Source of the DNA: Qipengyuania gaetbuli
Lineage (GTDB): Bacteria; Pseudomonadota; Alphaproteobacteria; Sphingomonadales; Sphingomonadaceae
DNA length: 64,000 nt
Assembly (NCBI RefSeq): GCF_009827315.1
Contig: NZ_WTYF01000004.1
Location: 434,001-498,000, forward strand
Direction: 5' to 3'
A program made the translations under genes and the position numbers. Each line of letters opens with the position of its first letter. Position 1 is the stretch's first letter. Under the pieces are notes generated by a model. The model did no database searches. It was not told the origin of the DNA and saw nothing but the letters and a program-made list of their open reading frames with translations. Of this stretch, positions 8,545 to 16,739 are shown in pieces.

Positions 8545-9113
8545 CCCAAGCCCCGTTCAACTTCTGGACCCGTGAAAACTCCGACGCGAATTTCAGCGAA
8601 CCGGGCGCGTGCCGGGCACGCAGCACTCGGTTCGAAAAGAGCATCCGTCGCCGAAACCTGCTGGAATATGCCGCCGGTGCACTGGTTGTCGTGGTATTCG
8701 GCGCCCTTGCGGTGTTCTTCGCCGGCGAAGGAGAATGGGCGCTTTCCGCTACCGTCGCCATGACCGTTGCCGCCGCGATCTTCGTGGTGAGCAAGCTCCA
8801 TCGCGACGGCAGCGCGCAGGCACGTTCCCCCGAAGCAAGCTGCAAGGACCACTTGCGCAGCCAGCTCGTCCGGCAGCGCGACCTGCTGCGCGGAGTTCCG
8901 ACATGGTATCTCGCGCCCTTCGTCCCCGGCCTCGTCGGCTTTTACCTCGGCGTCACGGCCAATGTGGCCGAGGTTCAGGGGTGGGCTGCCGCGCTGGAAG
9001 GCGTCTGGTTCAAGTTTGTCGCGACGGCCGCCTTCTTCGTCTTCGTGGGCTGGCTGAACCTCCATACAGCCCGCAAGCTCGACCGGGAAATCGCCGCGCT
9101 CGACCGGGCGTAA
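8541..9113 (+). CDS. Four-helix membrane protein, candidate anti-sigma factor
   Basis: 190 residues. A hydrophilic N-terminus of about 40 residues is followed by four predicted membrane helices: LLEYAAGALVVVVFGALAVF, ALSATVAMTVAAAIFVVSKL, YLAPFVPGLVGFYLGVTANV and FKFVATAAFFVFVGWLNLHT. A cytoplasmic loop lies between helices 2 and 3. No zinc-type HxxxCxxC anti-sigma motif is present and no family was recognised. ATGA overlap with the ECF sigma gene makes it the prime candidate to control that sigma factor, possibly through the N-terminal segment. A longer reading upstream is rejected because it would run through the sigma coding sequence. Confidence 0.75.
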   Translation: MTQAPFNFWTRENSDANFSEPGACRARSTRFEKSIRRRNLLEYAAGALVVVVFGALAVFFAGEGEWALSATVAMTVAAAIFVVSKLHRDGSAQARSPEASCKDHLRSQLVRQRDLLRGVPTWYLAPFVPGLVGFYLGVTANVAEVQGWAAALEGVWFKFVATAAFFVFVGWLNLHTARKLDREIAALDRA

Positions 9114-9154
9114 GCACCGGAGTGCCGGACCGCTCTTGCACGGTCCGGCGCTTA
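9111..9154 (+). terminator. Hairpin after the ECF operon
   Basis: A 9-bp stem GCCGGACCG/CGGTCCGGC (9124-9132 with 9141-9149), plus an outer TAAGC/GCTTA pairing (9111-9115 with 9150-9154). There is no clear T-run afterwards, so termination efficiency is uncertain; it may instead be an mRNA-stabilising end. Confidence 0.4.
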
Positions 9155-9190
9155 CCCCTAACGCACACGTAAAGTTGCAAGGGAAAACCG

Positions 9191-10045
9191 ATGTCAGACC
9201 AGACCCGTTTCGAAGGCACCAGTTCGTATATCGCGACCGACGATCTGAAGGTCGCCGTCAATGCCGCGGTCACGCTGCGCCGTCCGCTGCTGGTCAAGGG
9301 CGAACCGGGCACGGGCAAGACCGTGCTCGCCCATGAAATCTCCAAGGCGCTCGATGCGCCGCTGATCGAGTGGAACGTCAAGTCGACGACCAAGGCGCAG
9401 CAGGGCCTCTACGAATATGACGCGGTGGCACGCCTCCGCGACGGCCAGCTCGGCGACGAGCGGGTCCATGACATCTCGAACTACATCAAGAAGGGCAAGC
9501 TGTGGGAGGCGTTTACCTCGCCCGAACTGCCCGTCCTTCTGATCGACGAAATCGACAAGGCCGACATCGAGTTTCCGAACGACCTGCTGCAGGAACTCGA
9601 TCGCATGAGCTTCGACGTCTACGAAACGCACACGCGGATCGAGGCGAAGGAACGTCCGATCGTCGTCATCACCTCGAACAACGAAAAGGAATTGCCGGAC
9701 GCATTCCTGCGCCGCTGCTTCTTCCATTACATCAAGTTCCCCGACCGCGAGACGATGCGCGACATCATCGAAGTCCACTATCCCGGCATCCAGAAGAACC
9801 TGGTCAGCAAGGCGATGGATATCTTCTACGAACTGCGCGACGTGCCGGGCCTGAAGAAGAAGCCTTCGACGAGCGAGCTGCTCGACTGGCTGAAGTTGCT
9901 GCTGAACGAGGACATGCCGCTGGAAGTGCTGCAGGACAGCAACCCCAACAGCGCCATTCCGCCGCTGCATGGTGCCCTGCTCAAGAACGAGCAGGACGTG
10001 ATGATGTTCGAACGCCTTGCATTCATGGCCCGCCGCCAGCCCTGA
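9191..10045 (+). CDS. MoxR-family AAA+ ATPase
   Basis: 284-residue AAA+ ATPase acting as a chaperone-like maturation factor, normally with a VWA-domain partner. The Walker A motif is GEPGTGKT (about residues 38-45), Walker B is LLIDEIDKAD, sensor 1 lies in VVITSNNEKELPDAF and an arginine finger in FLRRCFFHY. A short helical lid follows. Its expected partner, a CoxE-like VWA protein, is encoded at 11644-12825 on the same strand, but an inverted chemoreceptor gene and a terminator lie between them, so they are not cotranscribed here. Confidence 0.92.
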   Translation: MSDQTRFEGTSSYIATDDLKVAVNAAVTLRRPLLVKGEPGTGKTVLAHEISKALDAPLIEWNVKSTTKAQQGLYEYDAVARLRDGQLGDERVHDISNYIKKGKLWEAFTSPELPVLLIDEIDKADIEFPNDLLQELDRMSFDVYETHTRIEAKERPIVVITSNNEKELPDAFLRRCFFHYIKFPDRETMRDIIEVHYPGIQKNLVSKAMDIFYELRDVPGLKKKPSTSELLDWLKLLLNEDMPLEVLQDSNPNSAIPPLHGALLKNEQDVMMFERLAFMARRQP

Positions 10046-10065
10046 TACTGGCAGGACCGAACGAG

Positions 10066-10101
10066 AAAAGGGCGCGCTCCGCTTGCGGAACGCGCCCTTT
10101 T
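10066..10101. terminator. Bidirectional intrinsic terminator
   Basis: An 11-bp stem AAAAGGGCGCG/CGCGCCCTTTT (10066-10076 with 10091-10101) encloses a smaller TCCGC/GCGGA hairpin. A-rich and T-rich flanks on both sides suit termination in both directions, for moxR (+) and the convergent chemoreceptor gene (-). Confidence 0.85.
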
Positions 10102-10120
10102 TCCTTGGGGGCGAGATTGA

Positions 10121-11521
10121 TCAGCCGAAGCTGTAGGCCAGCTCGAAATCGCCCCAGCGGCGGCCGTTGATGTAGACCGGCACATAAACATTGCGGACCA
10201 CAACGTAGTTCCGACCATCGCCTTCCTGGCGGTAGACGGCCATGGTGTAGGGATCCTTGGTCGATTTCGCGACGAGGTCCACGCCTTCGAGGATGATGCG
10301 GCCGTTGCGGCAATACTTGGTGTCGTGCGCCAGTTCGCCGATGGGCTTGCGCGAATGTGCGGTGACGTGGGTCGGCAGGAAGCCATTCATGTCGGCCTGC
10401 GAACACATGATCACATGGCCGCCCTCGCCCACGACGGCATCGTTGATCGGGCGCCAGTTGGCATCCGCCCAGTCGCTAAGGCCGGTGCGGTAGAGCTGCG
10501 GATTTGTACCCGGCTGCGGACGATAATTCTGGTCGAACAGCTGTTCGGCCGTCAGTTCGCCATTGGCGATGGCTTCTTCGGCGCGGGCAACTATCTTCTT
10601 GGCGTGTTCTTGCGCCCGTTCGACCATCGCGCTGTCTTCCGGCGAGAGGCCCGCCTTGACCAGCTTGTCGAACATGTCGCTGGCAGTCAGCTCCAGTTCC
10701 TCGATGCGGTCATGCGCGGTGGCAAGGCGCTGCTCGTTCTCGCTGGCGGCGCGGTCGAAACTTTCGATAACGGACGAAACACGGTCGACATGCTCGGTCA
10801 TCATGCCGGTTGCACGGGCGATCTGATCGTTCTGCTGGTCGACTTCCTCGACCAGCTGCGACACGCCGGAAATGGTGGAATCGATGCTGGCGACCGAGGT
10901 CTTGGCTTCGTTTGATGCCCTTGCGCCAGCCTCGATACGTTCGATCACGGTGGCCGCTTCCGCACCCAGCGTTTCGATCACGTCGGAAATCTCGTCGGTC
11001 GCCTTGCGGGTTTCACCGGCGAGCGACTTCACCTCGTTGGCGACCACGGCGAAGGTACGGCCGGCATCGCCCGCACGCATCGCTTCGATAGTGGCGTTGA
11101 GGGCGAGGATGTTGGTCGTCTCCGCAATCTGCTCGATATCCTGCGAACAGCGCTTCACTTGGTCCATCGCCGCAGCGAAGCCGGTAACGTGCGTAGCCAG
11201 CGTCTCCACGAGGTCGAGCAGGCTGGTAATCTGGCTGAGGGAGGACTGGATCTGCTTGGTGCCCTGCCCAAGGCGCTCGATGGCGCGGGCGGAGAGGAGG
11301 CGGGCTTCGTCGGACGCCTCGGCGACTTTGCGCTGGTCCTTTTCGAGTTCATGGACGGTGCCCTGCAGTTCCGCATGCTCTGCGCGCAGGATGCCCGAAC
11401 TGTCGATCACAGCCTGCACGATACCGGCAACGTCGGTGCAACCGACCGTAACCTTGCCGCAGGCTTCCGGAATTGATTCGAGGCTCGACGCCTTCGCAGC
11501 ATCAATCGCGGTGAGTTCCAT
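10121..11521 (-). CDS. Soluble methyl-accepting chemotaxis-type protein
   Basis: 466 residues without any membrane segment, so a cytoplasmic receptor. A short N-terminal part (about 1-60) leads into the MCP signalling domain, whose hairpin tip reads [20 protein letters not shown], followed by [19 protein letters not shown]. After a helical region, about residues 310-466 form an unrecognised C-terminal domain rich in aromatic residues with [15 protein letters not shown] and [18 protein letters not shown]; its Cys, His and Tyr residues suggest a ligand-sensing module. The ATG at 11521 has AGGGA nine bases upstream; a start 12 codons earlier lacks this. No che genes are present in the window. 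Confidence 0.85.
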   Translation of the reverse strand: MELTAIDAAKASSLESIPEACGKVTVGCTDVAGIVQAVIDSSGILRAEHAELQGTVHELEKDQRKVAEASDEARLLSARAIERLGQGTKQIQSSLSQITSLLDLVETLATHVTGFAAAMDQVKRCSQDIEQIAETTNILALNATIEAMRAGDAGRTFAVVANEVKSLAGETRKATDEISDVIETLGAEAATVIERIEAGARASNEAKTSVASIDSTISGVSQLVEEVDQQNDQIARATGMMTEHVDRVSSVIESFDRAASENEQRLATAHDRIEELELTASDMFDKLVKAGLSPEDSAMVERAQEHAKKIVARAEEAIANGELTAEQLFDQNYRPQPGTNPQLYRTGLSDWADANWRPINDAVVGEGGHVIMCSQADMNGFLPTHVTAHSRKPIGELAHDTKYCRNGRIILEGVDLVAKSTKDPYTMAVYRQEGDGRNYVVVRNVYVPVYINGRRWGDFELAYSFG

Positions 11522-11643
11522 GTTTGACGATCCCTTTGTCCCTGTTGGGCGGATCATCTAAACGGAAGTGGTTATTGTCCGGTTAAGGGCTTTCCACGAT
11601 TTCCCTCTTTCACCGCCTCGCCGATGCAGGCTAGGAAGCTCGC

Positions 11644-12825
11644 ATGTTCTTCAATTTCGTCGACGAGCTTCGGGCCGCGGGCATTCCCGCCAGCTTCAAG
11701 GAACACCTCACCCTGCTGGAGGCGCTCGACAAGGACGTGATCGAGCAGACGCCCGAGGCGTTCTATTACCTCTCCCGCGCCACCTTCGTGAAGGACGAAG
11801 GCCTGATCGACCGCTTCGACCAAGTGTTCAGCCGCGTCTTCAAGGGGATCATGTCCGATTACGGCCAGAACCCGGTCGACATCCCGGAAGACTGGCTGAA
11901 GGCCGTTGCCGAGAAATTCCTCTCCGAGGAAGAGATGGCGAAGATCAAGTCGCTGGGCGACTGGGACGAGATCATGGAGACGCTGAAGAAGCGGCTCGAG
12001 GAACAGGAAAAGCGCCATCAGGGCGGCAACAAGTGGATCGGCACCGGCGGCACCAGCCCGTTCGGCAATTCGGGCTACAATCCCGAAGGCGTGCGGATCG
12101 GCGGCGAGAGCAAGCACAAGCGCGCTCTGAAGGTCTGGGACAAGCGCGAGTTCAAGAACCTCGACAACACCAAGGAACTGGGCACCCGCAACATCAAGAT
12201 GGCGCTGCGCCGCCTGCGCCGTTTCGCCCGCGAAGGAGCGGCGGACGAGCTCGATCTCGACGCTACGATCGAAGGTACGGCAAAGCAGGGCTGGCTCGAC
12301 ATCCATATGCGGCCCGAACGGCACAATGCGGTCAAACTCCTGCTGTTCCTAGACGTGGGCGGTTCGATGGACCCCTTCATCAAGGTAACCGAGGAGCTGT
12401 TCAGCGCCGCGACGAGCGAGTTCAAGAACCTCGAGTTCTTCTACTTCCACAACTGCCTCTACGAAGGTGTGTGGAAGGACAACAAGCGTCGCTGGCAGGA
12501 GCGTACCAAGACCTGGGACGTGCTCCACAAATACGGCCACGACTACAAGATCGTCTTCGTCGGCGATGCTGCGATGAGCCCGTATGAAATCACCCACCCG
12601 GGCGGCAGCGTCGAGCACATGAACGACGAGGCAGGCGCGGTCTGGATGCAGCGGGTCACCAACACCTATCCCGCCACGGTCTGGCTGAACCCGGTGCCGG
12701 AAAAGCAGTGGGGTTATTCCCAATCGACCAAGATCATGAAGCAGCTGGTCAACGACCGGATGTATCCACTGACGCTGGACGGTCTTGACGATGCCATGCG
12801 CGAGTTGAGCCGCAAGCAGGGCTAA
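11644..12825 (+). CDS. CoxE-like VWA-domain protein
   Basis: 393-residue von Willebrand factor A protein of the group that partners with MoxR ATPases. The VWA domain starts near residue 230 with KLLLFLDVGGSMD; its MIDAS motif is DxGxS instead of the classic DxSxS, a substitution I believe is common in this subfamily. Later metal-site residues could be in the FFYFHNCLYEG and FVGDAAMSPYE segments. The N-terminal half is helical. The ATG has AGGAAG six bases upstream. Together with the MoxR at 9191 it probably assembles or activates an unidentified metalloenzyme or membrane complex. Confidence 0.88.
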   Translation: MFFNFVDELRAAGIPASFKEHLTLLEALDKDVIEQTPEAFYYLSRATFVKDEGLIDRFDQVFSRVFKGIMSDYGQNPVDIPEDWLKAVAEKFLSEEEMAKIKSLGDWDEIMETLKKRLEEQEKRHQGGNKWIGTGGTSPFGNSGYNPEGVRIGGESKHKRALKVWDKREFKNLDNTKELGTRNIKMALRRLRRFAREGAADELDLDATIEGTAKQGWLDIHMRPERHNAVKLLLFLDVGGSMDPFIKVTEELFSAATSEFKNLEFFYFHNCLYEGVWKDNKRRWQERTKTWDVLHKYGHDYKIVFVGDAAMSPYEITHPGGSVEHMNDEAGAVWMQRVTNTYPATVWLNPVPEKQWGYSQSTKIMKQLVNDRMYPLTLDGLDDAMRELSRKQG

Positions 12826-12883
12826 GCCGCAGGTTTGCCAAGGTTTTTCGTTTGCGGTATCCTGCGCGGCGAAAGGAAGGCCG

Positions 12884-13216
12884 ATGCACTACCTTGCTCT
12901 TACCTGCCTGCCGTTAGCCGGACTGGTGCTTAGCGCGCAATCTCTGCCGCGCGTCGTGGAACCCGAAGGCCAAATCCTCAATCTGCGCGAGCCTCAATCG
13001 GCCCGGTGCAGCGGGGTTATTCGCGAAGTTCGCGAAACCGGCGGGCTTCCTGCCTTGCAGCGAGGGCCTGCGACCGATGAGGACGGCAATATGATCACGG
13101 CCGTCGACAAGCGGGTCGATGGCTGTGCCGTCATGCAAATGCATGGCGATGTGAACGACCTGCGTCCGCTACCAGAAGCTAATGACGAGTTTCTCCTTCG
13201 TCCCGCAGGCGAGTAA
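12884..13216 (+). CDS. Small exported protein, unknown
   Basis: 110 residues with a short hydrophobic N-terminus (MHYLALTCLPLAGLVLSAQS) that looks like a signal peptide cut near residue 19-20. The mature part holds two cysteines (in ARCSGV and DGCAVM) that could form a disulfide in the periplasm. No family recognised. AAGGAAG lies just upstream of the ATG. It is the only gene on its strand here and ends 4 nt before the convergent NamZ-like gene. Confidence 0.65.
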   Translation: MHYLALTCLPLAGLVLSAQSLPRVVEPEGQILNLREPQSARCSGVIREVRETGGLPALQRGPATDEDGNMITAVDKRVDGCAVMQMHGDVNDLRPLPEANDEFLLRPAGE

Positions 13217-13220
13217 CCAG

Positions 13221-14423
13221 TCAGCTATAAATGAGGTGCGGCGCGATGGTGTCCCGCCATGCAGCTTCGTCGCGGGAAGCGATTTCGTCGAGATCGCCCG
13301 CCTCGGCCTCGCTATCGTCCACCCATTCGCGAAGTGACGGCCCGCCGTTGATCACGTCGATCGCAAGGCGGTCGAACTCGTATTCATAGGGGAAGTCACG
13401 CCAGATCTCGTAGTCCGGATAGAGCGTGCGGATAGCCTTGAAGGCAAGTGCCTGAAGCCGCCATGGCTTGAATTCATGATGGTCGTAGAACGGACCTTCT
13501 GCGTGGATCATCAACCCATTACAGAGCTTTCCTGCGTGCTTGTGGAAGGTCGGCTCGAACCAGCATTCGCGCAAGGCGCAGCCGCGCAACCAGCTCGGGG
13601 CCTGCCGGCGCATTTCCGCAAGGACCGCGGGTGCATCGATATCGGGTGCGCCGAACAGGACCTCCAGCGGGCGGGTGGTACCCCTGCCCTCGCTCAGCGT
13701 GGTGCCTTCCAGCATGACAGTGCCGGCATAGGCGCGGGCCATGTTGACGTTGGCGGCATTGGGGCTGGGGTTGATCCAGACACGGTCTTCCGGCCATCCG
13801 TAGCCAGGGGCCTTTCCGGGCTTCCAGCCTTCCATCTCGATCACGCGATAGTCTACGTCGAGCTTGAAATGGTTGACGAACCAGCGGCCCATCTCGCCCA
13901 TGGTCATGCCGTGGCGCATCGTCATCGGCGCCGCGCCGACGAAACTCTCCTGCCCCGGAACCAGCAGCGTGCCCTCGACTGGTCCCCCAGCGGGATTGGG
14001 GCGGTCGAGAACCCAGACTTCCTTGCCACCCTTTGCCGCTTCCTCGAGCAGGTAGAGCAAAGTCGTCACGAAGGTGTAGATACGGCAGCCGAGGTCCTGC
14101 AGATCGAACAGGAAGACGTCCGCTGTGCTCATCATCTGGCCGGTCGGACGGCGCACCTCGCCATATAGGCTGAATACGGGGATGCCGTGGCGCGGATCGG
14201 TTTCGTCCGCGGTTTCGACCATGTTGTCCTGCTTGTCGCCTTTCAGCCCGTGCTGCGGGCCAAAAGCGGAGGTGACATTGATACCGCGCGCAACCAGTGC
14301 TTCGAGCGAATGGTCGAGCTGCGCCGTGACCGACGCCGGATGCGCGACAAGCGAGACACGCTTACCTTCAAGGGGGGCGCGAAGCTCGGCCTGTGTGAGC
14401 AGGCGATCGATACCGAATTTCAT
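13221..14423 (-). CDS. NamZ-like exo-beta-N-acetylmuramidase (DUF1343)
   Basis: 400-residue DUF1343 protein. Characterised members (NamZ) remove N-acetylmuramic acid from the ends of peptidoglycan fragments. Family motifs include LVAHPASV, FGPQHGLKGDKQDNMVE, FDLQDLGCRIYTFVTT, VLDRPNPAGGP and LSEGRGTTRPLE. No signal peptide is seen, so this one is probably cytoplasmic, acting on recycled muropeptides instead of the exported form known from Bacillus. The ATG overlaps the stop of the DOMON-like gene (ATGA); a start 12 codons upstream would lie wholly inside that gene and is less likely. Confidence 0.88.
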   Translation of the reverse strand: MKFGIDRLLTQAELRAPLEGKRVSLVAHPASVTAQLDHSLEALVARGINVTSAFGPQHGLKGDKQDNMVETADETDPRHGIPVFSLYGEVRRPTGQMMSTADVFLFDLQDLGCRIYTFVTTLLYLLEEAAKGGKEVWVLDRPNPAGGPVEGTLLVPGQESFVGAAPMTMRHGMTMGEMGRWFVNHFKLDVDYRVIEMEGWKPGKAPGYGWPEDRVWINPSPNAANVNMARAYAGTVMLEGTTLSEGRGTTRPLEVLFGAPDIDAPAVLAEMRRQAPSWLRGCALRECWFEPTFHKHAGKLCNGLMIHAEGPFYDHHEFKPWRLQALAFKAIRTLYPDYEIWRDFPYEYEFDRLAIDVINGGPSLREWVDDSEAEAGDLDEIASRDEAAWRDTIAPHLIYS

Positions 14424-14962
14424 GCCGCGTTGGGTGGCCCAAGCTCCGCCTTGAAGCAAGACGCATCGTGGAAATCCGGCTGATCTTTCCCATGATCCAT
14501 CGCCCAGAAGCTCTTAATGCCGCCTACTTCCTCGATCACGCAGGTCAGGCCCATCGCGCTCTGGGCATCAGGCAAGGCAGAGTTGGGGAGCGCAGCATCG
14601 AAAATCGCGAAACTGCTGCCGAGCCGCATGGTGCACGCGGGCTCCCGAGGAACGGGTCGTTCGGACAGGCCGTCTCGGTAGCCGGAAAAGTCGTAAGCGT
14701 TCCATCGCTCGGACGGCGAGAGATTCCATTCCGAGTAAGTTTCGCCTCCCAAGGGATTGATAAACAATTCGAAACAGGTGGTTTTCCAGAGGTCATCGGC
14801 CCTGCCCCTGCCCGCGAACTGTGGCACGACGAGGCGCGAAGAACCCTCCACGCGCCAGCGAAGTCTCAGCCAATCGGCATCCCGGCCGATGATCCGTGCC
14901 TGCACGCCCGACACCTCCAGGGGTGGAAAGGCAGGATGCGCGATCAGTTCATGCGTTTGCAC
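14420..14962 (-). CDS. DOMON-like domain protein
   Basis: 180-residue protein resembling the DOMON-like family (heme- or sugar-binding beta-sandwich fold). Recognisable features are [27 protein letters not shown] and [13 protein letters not shown]. No signal peptide is present. The start appears to be GTG at 14962 with GAGG a few bases upstream. It is coupled by ATGA to the NamZ-like gene, suggesting a shared sugar-related task. It is divergent from tyrS with only 32 bp between start codons. Confidence 0.75.
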   Translation of the reverse strand: MQTHELIAHPAFPPLEVSGVQARIIGRDADWLRLRWRVEGSSRLVVPQFAGRGRADDLWKTTCFELFINPLGGETYSEWNLSPSERWNAYDFSGYRDGLSERPVPREPACTMRLGSSFAIFDAALPNSALPDAQSAMGLTCVIEEVGGIKSFWAMDHGKDQPDFHDASCFKAELGPPNAA

Positions 14963-14994
14963 GGGGCCTCGTTCCTGCTAGCGGGCGGCCTGTC

Positions 14995-16224
14995 ATGAGC
15001 AGTCACCAATCCGAACTCCTGCGCGTGCTCGAAGAGCGCGGCTACATCCACCAGGTCACCGATGTGGAGGGACTCGACGCCCTCGCCGCCAGCCAGGTGG
15101 TGCCCGGCTATATCGGCTTCGATGCCACCGCGCCAAGCCTGCATGTCGGCAGCCTAGTGCAGATCATGATGCTGCGCCGCCTCCAGCAGGCTGGACACAA
15201 GCCCATCGTGGTGATGGGCGGCGGCACGACGAAGGTGGGCGATCCGTCCGGCAAGGACGAAAGCCGCAAGATGCTCACCAACGAAGATATCGACGCGAAC
15301 ATCGCCGGTATCCGCAAAGTGTTCGAACGCCTGCTGACCTTCGGAGACGGGCCGACCGATGCGGTCATGGTGAACAATGACGAATGGCTGAGCCAGCTCG
15401 GCTATATCGAATTGCTGCGCGATGTCGGGCCGCATTTCACGATCAACCGTATGATGACCTTCGATTCGGTCAAGCTGCGGCTCGAGCGCGAACAGCCGCT
15501 GACCTTCCTCGAATTCAATTACATGATCCTGCAGGCCTACGACTTCCGCGAGCTGGCACAGCGTTACGGCTGCCGTTTGCAGATGGGCGGCAGCGACCAG
15601 TGGGGTAATATCGTCAACGGCATGGAACTGGCTCGCCGGATGGACGGCAGCGACCTGTTCGGCCTGACCACCCCGCTGCTGACCACCGCCGACGGGTCCA
15701 AGATGGGCAAGACCGCCGCAGGCGCCGTCTGGCTCAACGAGGAGCAGCTGCCGAGCTACGATTTCTGGCAGTACTGGCGTAATGTCGACGACCGCGACGT
15801 GGGCCGTTTCCTGCGCCTGTTCACCGACCTTCCGCTGGACGAGGTCGCTCGCCTCGAGGCGCTGGAAGGGGCCGAGATCAACAGCGCCAAGACCGTTCTG
15901 GCCAACGAGGTGACCAAGCTTGTCCGCGGGACAGAAGCTGCTGCGCTGGCGGAAAAAACCGCAGCCGAAACCTTTGCCGGTCGCGGCGCTGGCGAGGATC
16001 TTCCGACCCTGTCGGTGGGCGAGGAAGGCGTGCGCATCGGCGCGGCCCTGACGGCATTGGGTTTCACCGCCTCGAACGGCGAAGCCAAGCGCAAGCTGGC
16101 CGAAGGCGCGGTCAAGCTTGACGGCGAAACGGTCAGCGATCCCGGCCATCTGGTGGAGATTTCCGAAGGCGGCGAGGTCAAGCTTTCGCTGGGCAAGAAG
16201 AAGCACGCGATCCTGCGCCGCTGA
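14995..16224 (+). CDS. tyrS: Tyrosyl-tRNA synthetase
   Basis: Class I aminoacyl-tRNA synthetase charging tRNA-Tyr, 409 residues. The HIGH-like motif is PSLHVGSL, the KMSKS-like loop is DGSKMGKT, and tyrosine-site residues lie in [10 protein letters not shown] and [10 protein letters not shown]. The C-terminal S4 RNA-binding domain runs from about residue 340 ([23 protein letters not shown]). The ATG at 14995 gives the normal family length; a longer reading from 14896 would overlap the divergent gene and lacks family similarity. Confidence 0.96.
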   Translation: MSSHQSELLRVLEERGYIHQVTDVEGLDALAASQVVPGYIGFDATAPSLHVGSLVQIMMLRRLQQAGHKPIVVMGGGTTKVGDPSGKDESRKMLTNEDIDANIAGIRKVFERLLTFGDGPTDAVMVNNDEWLSQLGYIELLRDVGPHFTINRMMTFDSVKLRLEREQPLTFLEFNYMILQAYDFRELAQRYGCRLQMGGSDQWGNIVNGMELARRMDGSDLFGLTTPLLTTADGSKMGKTAAGAVWLNEEQLPSYDFWQYWRNVDDRDVGRFLRLFTDLPLDEVARLEALEGAEINSAKTVLANEVTKLVRGTEAAALAEKTAAETFAGRGAGEDLPTLSVGEEGVRIGAALTALGFTASNGEAKRKLAEGAVKLDGETVSDPGHLVEISEGGEVKLSLGKKKHAILRR

Positions 16225-16320
16225 GAACATTCTCACTCTGCAAGTTCGGTTAACCGGATATTTGCCTTTTGCGGGCAAGTTGCAGGGATAGAGTTTGTCA
16301 CAAGCAAGGGATCGTCTCGC

Positions 16321-16659
16321 ATGAGTGCCGGAGCACAACTCAGCGTCACCGACCAGCGCCGCCTGGCGCGCCATCCGGTCGACCACCCGGTTATCGCCGA
16401 ACACCACAGCCGTGGTGATATGCGCATGCATATTGCGAATATCTCGGCCAACGGGTTCATGATCGACGATGCGCAGGACGTTGCGCGCGGCGACCGCGTC
16501 GTGGTTCGCCTGCCCGTCATCGGCCGCATCGAAGCCTATTGCATCTGGAGCCGCGACAATCGCGCCGGTTTCCAGTTCGAGCGCATCATTCGCGTCGACG
16601 ACTTCCTGTCGCTGATCGACACGCTGCAGCCGAACCCGCGCCTGCGCCGCCTGCGCTAG
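16321..16659 (+). CDS. PilZ domain protein
   Basis: 112-residue single-domain PilZ protein, a likely cyclic-di-GMP receptor. The first ligand motif is present as RRLARHP (RxxxR-like, residues 13-18) and the second as NISANGF (D/NxSxxG, about residues 40-46). No effector domain is attached, so it probably acts by binding a partner. The gene stands alone between tyrS and the MFS gene. Confidence 0.87.
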   Translation: MSAGAQLSVTDQRRLARHPVDHPVIAEHHSRGDMRMHIANISANGFMIDDAQDVARGDRVVVRLPVIGRIEAYCIWSRDNRAGFQFERIIRVDDFLSLIDTLQPNPRLRRLR

Positions 16660-16689
16660 GCTGCCCAACATTCATTTCTGAACGCGCAA

Positions 16690-16723
16690 GCAGGCGTCTC
16701 TTCACAAGCGAAGGGGCGCCTGC
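16690..16723 (+). promoter_or_regulatory. Strong hairpin before the MFS gene
   Basis: A 14-bp stem (16690-16703 with 16710-16723, some G-U pairs; arms begin GCAGGCG and end CGCCTGC) with loop ACAAGC. No T-run follows, so it is an imperfect terminator for the PilZ gene. Its 3' arm contains GAAGGGG (16710-16716), the only Shine-Dalgarno-like sequence before the coupled start at 16725/16736, so it may instead restrict translation of the transporter. Confidence 0.45.
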
Positions 16724-16724
16724 C

Positions 16725-16739
16725 ATGCGTTGGGCGTGA
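16725..16739 (+). other. Four-codon upstream ORF coupled to the MFS start
   Basis: ATG CGT TGG GCG TGA encodes MRWA; its stop overlaps the GTG start of the transporter (GTGA). GAAGGGG lies eight bases before this ATG, better spaced for it than for the transporter start. It could hand ribosomes on to the MFS gene. Whether it is translated is unknown. Confidence 0.35.
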
